DNA from: Cystobacter fuscus
GTDB taxonomy: Bacteria > Myxococcota > Myxococcia > Myxococcales > Myxococcaceae
DNA length: 64,000 bases
Direction of reading: 5' to 3'
Assembly: GCF_002305875.1 (NCBI RefSeq)
Contig: NZ_CP022098.1
Location: 11,098,001 to 11,162,000 of the forward strand
Part shown: piece after piece, positions 60,121 through 64,000 of the stretch
Layout of the letters: the number at the start of each line of letters is the position of its first letter
How positions within the stretch are numbered: the first letter of the stretch is position 1
Notes under the pieces: model-generated
The model's database searches: none
What the model was told of the DNA's origin: nothing
What the model saw: the letters and a program-made list of their open reading frames with translations, nothing else
Made by a program: the position numbers and the translations under genes

Positions 60121-61198
60121 AGGCCGCGGTACGAAACCGCGACACCGGCGCCTCGGGCGGATAGGACATTGGACGGCCGATGTCGTAGGCCGAGTTGATG
60201 GTGCGAATGAACACGGGATCATGCAGTGGATCCGTGGGCGTCTCGACGTGGATGCCCTTGGAGCGCACGTCCTTGATCAGGGTGTCGAAGACCTGCTCAA
60301 AGGTGAGATCCGCGGTATGGTCCATGTTCTTCTTCAGCTCCGCGAAGTCCTCGAACACCTCGGCCGACCAGTGCACCAGGAAGCGCAGCTCGTCCGTGTG
60401 ATAGCGCGCGATCACCGCGTCACCGGTTTTGACAATCCAGTGATCGCCACTGCTGGGGTCGCCAGCGAACACACTGGAGAAGTCCAGCCCCGCCGGGTAT
60501 TGATGCTCGACAGGCCCATTCGCCTCACCACGATGGACCATCATTTCGTTCTGGACGAGAACGCCACGATTGTAGATGGGCGGCTTCAGGCGCTTGGGTG
60601 CCGCGCGTGGCCCGTCGGGCCAGTAGGTGAATCCGCTCCGAGGGTCATACGAGAACCAGGTGATGACCTGGGCCATCTTGATGAGATGGTCGCGGAACAG
60701 CCCCGACTTCCCCATGACGCTGCATAGCCAGGTCGGCGAATTCTCATAGCGGACGCCACGGAAGCTTGGCGAATCCAGGTGTCCGGGGTCCGTATTGCCG
60801 CACGGGCCGTTCACATTGAAGAGCATCATCTGGGGCCTGGCGTATCTGGCCCCCCAGTAGCTCTTCGCCAGCTCCAGGAACTTGTCGTTATAGAAGCAGT
60901 CATTGATCTCGGGGAAGAGACAGGTCGAGTAGTTCCCGTAGAAGTTGCGGAACGTGGGCGACAGGAACATGTCGAGCGTCGGAGTCACACCCTCCGGAAC
61001 CCCACCCGCGGAGGTGGCGATCAGCTCCTCGGCGGAGGCGAAATGCTGCGCGATGATCAGCTTGTGCGGCCCGCTGCTCCGCACCACCCCCAACAAACGC
61101 CGCAACTGCTCCTGCGAATAGACGTTGTCCAGCTCGCGCGGCGGAGCCACCGGGTGAAGGATGCGCGCCAATTCGTCTTTTCGTGCTTCGGTCAGCAT
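60119..61198 (-). CDS. Probable non-haem Fe(II)-dependent oxygenase, unknown family
   Basis: 359 residues from ATG 61198 (GGGAGCACGG upstream). A His-x-Asp pair H140-x-D142 (DPGHLDSPSFRG) and a distal H222 (NEMMVHRGEANG) are placed as in the Fe(II)/2-oxoglutarate cupin fold (phytanoyl-CoA hydroxylase-like); IARYHTDELRFLVHWSAEVF near the end could add a further His. No close family is recognised. Adjacent Coq4-like and a divergent TetR suggest oxidation of a lipid or aromatic compound under TetR control. Confidence 0.5.
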   Translation of the reverse strand: MLTEARKDELARILHPVAPPRELDNVYSQEQLRRLLGVVRSSGPHKLIIAQHFASAEELIATSAGGVPEGVTPTLDMFLSPTFRNFYGNYSTCLFPEINDCFYNDKFLELAKSYWGARYARPQMMLFNVNGPCGNTDPGHLDSPSFRGVRYENSPTWLCSVMGKSGLFRDHLIKMAQVITWFSYDPRSGFTYWPDGPRAAPKRLKPPIYNRGVLVQNEMMVHRGEANGPVEHQYPAGLDFSSVFAGDPSSGDHWIVKTGDAVIARYHTDELRFLVHWSAEVFEDFAELKKNMDHTADLTFEQVFDTLIKDVRSKGIHVETPTDPLHDPVFIRTINSAYDIGRPMSYPPEAPVSRFRTAA

Positions 61199-61252
61199 CA
61201 CCGTGCTCCCTGGATGTTCTGTCTCGCCAGTTCATCGGCAACCACGATGAGG

Positions 61253-61344
61253 GATGTGCCATCGTGGAAAGCAGAGCACAACCCACGAGCCTCAACGGAG
61301 CGCCACTTCCTCGACACGAGCGCGCAAATGTCGAAGAAGTCCGC
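61253..61344. repeat. 92-bp inverted repeat, left arm
   Basis: Matches the reverse complement of 62080-62171 at 69 of 92 positions without gaps (counted by hand), with exact blocks GATGTGCCAT, GACACGAGCG and GAAGAAGTCCGC. Sits in the divergent region between the oxygenase and tetR genes. Confidence 0.7.
61311..61334. promoter_or_regulatory. Operator-like palindrome TCGACA-N12-TGTCGA, left
   Basis: Perfect outer half-sites and a GCGCGC centre, 24 bp long, 109 bp before the tetR ATG and 113 bp before the oxygenase ATG. Size and position suit a TetR dimer controlling both. Not tested. Confidence 0.4.
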
Positions 61345-61442
61345 TCACCTGGTGGACCGTCGTGCTCGCCACGGACGGTGGGACGGATGGGTTGCCAGCC
61401 TGGTGGGGGGCGGCTAGACAGGCGTCTTCAAGGCCCTGCCCC

Positions 61443-62069
61443 ATGCCCAAACCACTGAAAAAACAGGCGCGAGGCGGTCCTGGCACGCGCAAGTCAGCGA
61501 AGCCCGCCCCCGAGGATCCGCGTGCCCACCGCAGCCGCGCCATGCTTCGCGATGCGCTCCTCGGGTTGATGCGTGAGCGGGGCTTCGACTCCATCAGCGT
61601 CCAGGACATCACCGAGCGCGCCCAACTCAACCGCAGCACCTTCTACCTGCACTACCGCGACAAGGATGAGCTGCTCACGCACGTCATGCGGGGCATGATC
61701 CTCGAACTCTCGCGGAGGAGTCATCAGCTGGGTGACTCGCCCGATCGCCTCCATCGAACCCTGGTGGAGTGGTTCCAGCACGCGGCCGAGCACTCCGAGC
61801 TGTATCACCTCATGCTTGGCCGGAGCGGCATGCGCGCCTTCTCCATCCAGTTGCGCAAGCTCCTCGAGCAGCTCATGAACCTCGACATGGAGCGACCCAG
61901 TGTCTCCGCCCGGTTCCAGGGGGTGCCCGTCCCCGTCATGAACCGCTTCATGGCCTCGGCCTACATGGGGGTGCTCGAGTGGTGGTTGGATCGACGCGCC
62001 CTCCATTCACCCGAGGAGATGGCACGGTGGCTGGGGACTCTCACCGCCATGATGAACAACAGGCGGTGA
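61443..62069 (+). CDS. TetR-family transcriptional regulator
   Basis: 208 residues from ATG 61443. After a Lys/Arg/Pro-rich start (MPKPLKKQARGGPGTRKSAK), the DNA-binding domain is clear: RAMLRDALLGLMRERGFDSI, SVQDITERAQLNRSTFYLHYRDKDELL. The C-terminal ligand/dimer part is helical and of AcrR/'TetR_C_33' type with no ligand hint. It is divergent from the oxygenase-Coq4 pair and is framed by the 92-bp inverted repeats; both repeat arms carry related palindromes. Confidence 0.93.
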   Translation: MPKPLKKQARGGPGTRKSAKPAPEDPRAHRSRAMLRDALLGLMRERGFDSISVQDITERAQLNRSTFYLHYRDKDELLTHVMRGMILELSRRSHQLGDSPDRLHRTLVEWFQHAAEHSELYHLMLGRSGMRAFSIQLRKLLEQLMNLDMERPSVSARFQGVPVPVMNRFMASAYMGVLEWWLDRRALHSPEEMARWLGTLTAMMNNRR

Positions 62070-62079
62070 CGGCTCCCCG

Positions 62080-62171
62080 GCGGACTTCTTCGAAACTCGT
62101 GCGCTCGTGTCGATTAAGCGGCGCTCCACCGGAGAGTGTCGGTTGTTCCCGACTTCCCGCAATGGCACATC
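62080..62171. repeat. 92-bp inverted repeat, right arm
   Basis: Inverted partner of 61253-61344; begins 10 bp after the tetR stop and ends 52 bp before the next gene. Confidence 0.7.
62090..62113. promoter_or_regulatory. Operator-like palindrome TCGAAA-N12-TGTCGA, right
   Basis: Counterpart of 61311-61334 with one half-site changed; lies 110 bp before the ATG of the exported gene at 62224, which may therefore share regulation by the TetR protein. Confidence 0.35.
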
Positions 62172-62223
62172 ATCGGGGTCTCCAACGAAGCGGCCGGGGC
62201 CGGGGTCGCGGGGAAGGGATCCG

Positions 62224-63681
62224 ATGAAGAGTGACGGGACAGCTTTTCCAATCAAAAATATTCAACGACTCGTTCTAGGAGTCGCCGTGTTCCTGTCGGG
62301 TGTGGCATTGGCCAAACCTCCCGCGGGAGGTGTGTTCTGCTCCACCTATCCCACGGCGCCCGCGTGCACCGGACAGCAACCATCTTGCAATTATTGTCAC
62401 ATCGCACCACCGCAGCGAAATGTCTTCGGCGCTGGACTGGAGCCCCACCTGGCTCCCGGCGCGGCGCGCCCGTTGTCCGACACGGACTTCGCCTACGCGC
62501 TCCCCACGGCGCTCAAGGCCGTCGAGACGGAGGACGCCGACAGTGACGGCGTGCCCAACCTCGTGGAGCTCCAACGCGGCACCTTCCCGGGCGATCCCAA
62601 CAGCGTGCCCGTGGACACCGGCCGTTGCCAGGAGGGTGACAGCAATCCCCAGTACGACGTGTGCCGTCATGACGCGCGCTTCGCGTACAAGCGGCTCCTG
62701 CTCGACTTCTGCGGCGTGCCGCCCACCTACACGCAGTTCGAGGAGTTCAGCGCACTGAGCGCCGACGCGCAGCGCGCCCGGATGGATGCCGAGCTGGACC
62801 GCTGCACCCAGAGCGAGTTCTGGCGTGGCAAGAACGGGCAGTTGTGGAAGCTGGCGCACCCGAAGATCCGCCCGGTGGGCTCGCTCAAGGCGGGTGAGGA
62901 GGACCCCGGTGTCATCGCCCTCGCCGACTACTACGACGACTACGCGCTCTACGCCTACGCGCAGATCGACGACCACGACGCGCGCGAGGTGATCACGGCG
63001 AAGTACTACGTGCGCCGGGAGACCCACCCCACCCGCTATACGGTGGTGCCGACGCTGCCGACACAAACCATGGATGAGCTGCACCGCGCGGGCAACATCA
63101 CCTCCCGGTGGAGCCTCCTCTATTTCGTGATGTTCAGCGCGCTGCCGCGCAACGCCGCGTCGCAAGCCTACCGGGCGTACCTGGGCCTCGACATCGCCAA
63201 ACAGGAGGGCCTCTTCAGCATCCCCGGCGAGCCCCGTGACTATGACCACGCGGGCGTGACCTCGCCTGGCTGCGCGGCCTGCCACGCGACGTTGGATCCG
63301 CTCAGCTACCCCTTCCGCAACTACGAGGGCCTGTCCTTCCCCATCAACCCCGATGCGCCCTGGGCGACCTACGTGCCCGACCGCATCGAGAAGCGCTTCG
63401 CCAACGTCACCCCGATCATCACCCAGATGCCGGAGACCGGGTACCTCTTCGGCCAGAAGGTGAACAACCTCGTGGAGTGGGCGGAGCTCGGTGCCAACAG
63501 CGATGCCTTCGCCATCGCCGCCGTCACCGACTACTGGAAGCTGCTCGTAGGCCATCCCCCCACCCCCGAGGAGAACGCTGAGTTCGTCTCCACCTGGAAG
63601 CGCTTCAAGGGCACGCACCAGTACCGCGTGCAGCGCATGCTTCATGACCTGATCCGCACGGAGTCCTACGGTGCGCCCTGA
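62224..63681 (+). CDS. Exported protein with two CxxCH motifs (DUF1592/1588-like)
   Basis: 485 residues from ATG 62224 (GGGAAGGG upstream). Signal peptide QRLVLGVAVFLSGVALA. Haem-type motifs CNYCH (near the start) and CAACH (SPGCAACHATLDPLSYPFRN, as in the DUF1588-type proteins that follow a CxxCHxxxDPxGxxF pattern). A Ca-binding type loop DADSDGVPNLVEL follows the first haem. Middle: LLYFVMFSALPRNAASQAYR. Myxobacteria carry many such exported cytochrome-like proteins in lipoprotein clusters. Overlaps the next gene by 11 bp. Confidence 0.8.
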   Translation: MKSDGTAFPIKNIQRLVLGVAVFLSGVALAKPPAGGVFCSTYPTAPACTGQQPSCNYCHIAPPQRNVFGAGLEPHLAPGAARPLSDTDFAYALPTALKAVETEDADSDGVPNLVELQRGTFPGDPNSVPVDTGRCQEGDSNPQYDVCRHDARFAYKRLLLDFCGVPPTYTQFEEFSALSADAQRARMDAELDRCTQSEFWRGKNGQLWKLAHPKIRPVGSLKAGEEDPGVIALADYYDDYALYAYAQIDDHDAREVITAKYYVRRETHPTRYTVVPTLPTQTMDELHRAGNITSRWSLLYFVMFSALPRNAASQAYRAYLGLDIAKQEGLFSIPGEPRDYDHAGVTSPGCAACHATLDPLSYPFRNYEGLSFPINPDAPWATYVPDRIEKRFANVTPIITQMPETGYLFGQKVNNLVEWAELGANSDAFAIAAVTDYWKLLVGHPPTPEENAEFVSTWKRFKGTHQYRVQRMLHDLIRTESYGAP

Positions 63682-64000
63682 TTTCCTTCGCGTGTTGCTG
63701 TTGTCCTCCGCTTGTGTCCTCTCCGCGTGCCCGTCCCCCTCGCCCTCGGGGCCGGATGCCGGCACGCCGCCGCCCGCCGATGCCGGCACGGGTTCCTCCG
63801 GTGACGTGGCCCCCTCCTCGCGCAACAACCTGCGCATCATGAATCCGGAGCAGCTCACGGCCCACTTCGCCTCGGCGCTGTCCCTGCCGCCGGAGCAGGT
63901 ATGCAACGAGTTGGGCCAGTATTCCTGCGCGAGTCATGCGCACACCGTGGCCCTGGGCGGTGTCGAGCCCTTCGGCGTCGGTCTCTACGAGCCCCTGAAG
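63671..64000 (+). CDS. Lipoprotein, 3' end beyond window
   Basis: At least 110 residues from GTG 63671. Short signal with lipobox LSAC (MRPDFLRVLLLSSACVLSAC), a Pro/Gly/Asp-Ala-Gly-Thr spacer, then LRIMNPEQLTAHFASALSLP and VCNELGQYSCASHAHTVALG with GVEPFGVGLYEPLK. The last part resembles the N-terminal portion of myxobacterial exported proteins paired with CxxCH-DUF1588 genes. Overlap with the upstream gene suggests one operon. Function unknown. Confidence 0.75.
   Translation, partial: MRPDFLRVLLLSSACVLSACPSPSPSGPDAGTPPPADAGTGSSGDVAPSSRNNLRIMNPEQLTAHFASALSLPPEQVCNELGQYSCASHAHTVALGGVEPFGVGLYEPLK

Noticed and set aside
62275-63906. 543-codon frame opposite the exported cytochrome-like gene
   Set aside because: Same reason; the opposite strand has signal peptide and two CxxCH motifs.

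Overview
The window is GC-rich DNA with the strong third-position GC bias of a myxobacterium, most likely suborder Cystobacterineae (Archangium/Cystobacter/Myxococcus type). Family markers support this: a MYXO-CTERM protein-sorting tail (2072-3082), a C-terminal fragment resembling the DUF3396 family common in myxobacteria, two giant Ser/Thr kinase fusions, a TamA-TamB pair, many lipoproteins and an NtrC-type two-component pair. No rRNA, complete tRNA, CRISPR array, transposase or integrase gene was seen. The left end cuts a mug gene and the right end cuts a lipoprotein gene.

Layout. 0-14.5 kb: DNA glycosylase mug (partial), a group II PLP decarboxylase, a MYXO-CTERM lyase-like protein, a small-molecule-type methyltransferase, a 3'-truncated amidinotransferase-like relic, a haem-oxygenase-fold enzyme, an AstA-like arginine succinyltransferase, a transglutaminase-like lipoprotein or exported protein, a methyl-accepting protein fused to a family-5 solute-binding domain, and a leftward cluster mpg - ECF sigma - zinc-finger anti-sigma - RlmN-like - DedA. 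14.5-31.4 kb: malQ, the translationally coupled tamA-tamB, a CBS-domain ClC channel, an octahaem cytochrome with its response regulator, and a divergent histidine kinase/NtrC pair. 31.4-42.4 kb: a DoxX-like protein, a Ser/Thr kinase with a dead cyclase domain, an AAA module and TPRs, a convergent kinase-like membrane protein, then a rightward group made of a SulP transporter fused to a CcmM-like gamma-carbonic anhydrase and two SPFH (stomatin-like) proteins, ended by a long perfect-looking hairpin.

42.4-64 kb looks more patched. It begins at a 3' half of a tRNA-Arg(CCG), a typical scar of tyrosine-integrase insertion, and holds several gene fragments (SnoaL-like, glyoxalase-like), dispersed palindromes, a 92-bp inverted repeat around a tetR gene, a patatin-like lipase, a 1758-residue kinase/AAA/GAF/histidine-kinase receptor in an apparent operon with two exported proteins, a Tat-exported amidohydrolase, a Kelch lipoprotein, a coupled ada-alkA/ogt alkylation-repair pair, a Coq4-like/oxygenase pair and the start of a locus of exported dihaem-type and lipoprotein genes.

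The most notable systems are the SulP-gamma-CA/SPFH inorganic-carbon module (37892-41916), the MCP-SBP5 fusion (8026-11205), the tRNA scar with the immunity-like relic (42044-42412), and the tetR gene framed by inverted repeats with operator-like palindromes (61253-62171). Functions are inferred from residues and family knowledge; no database search was run.
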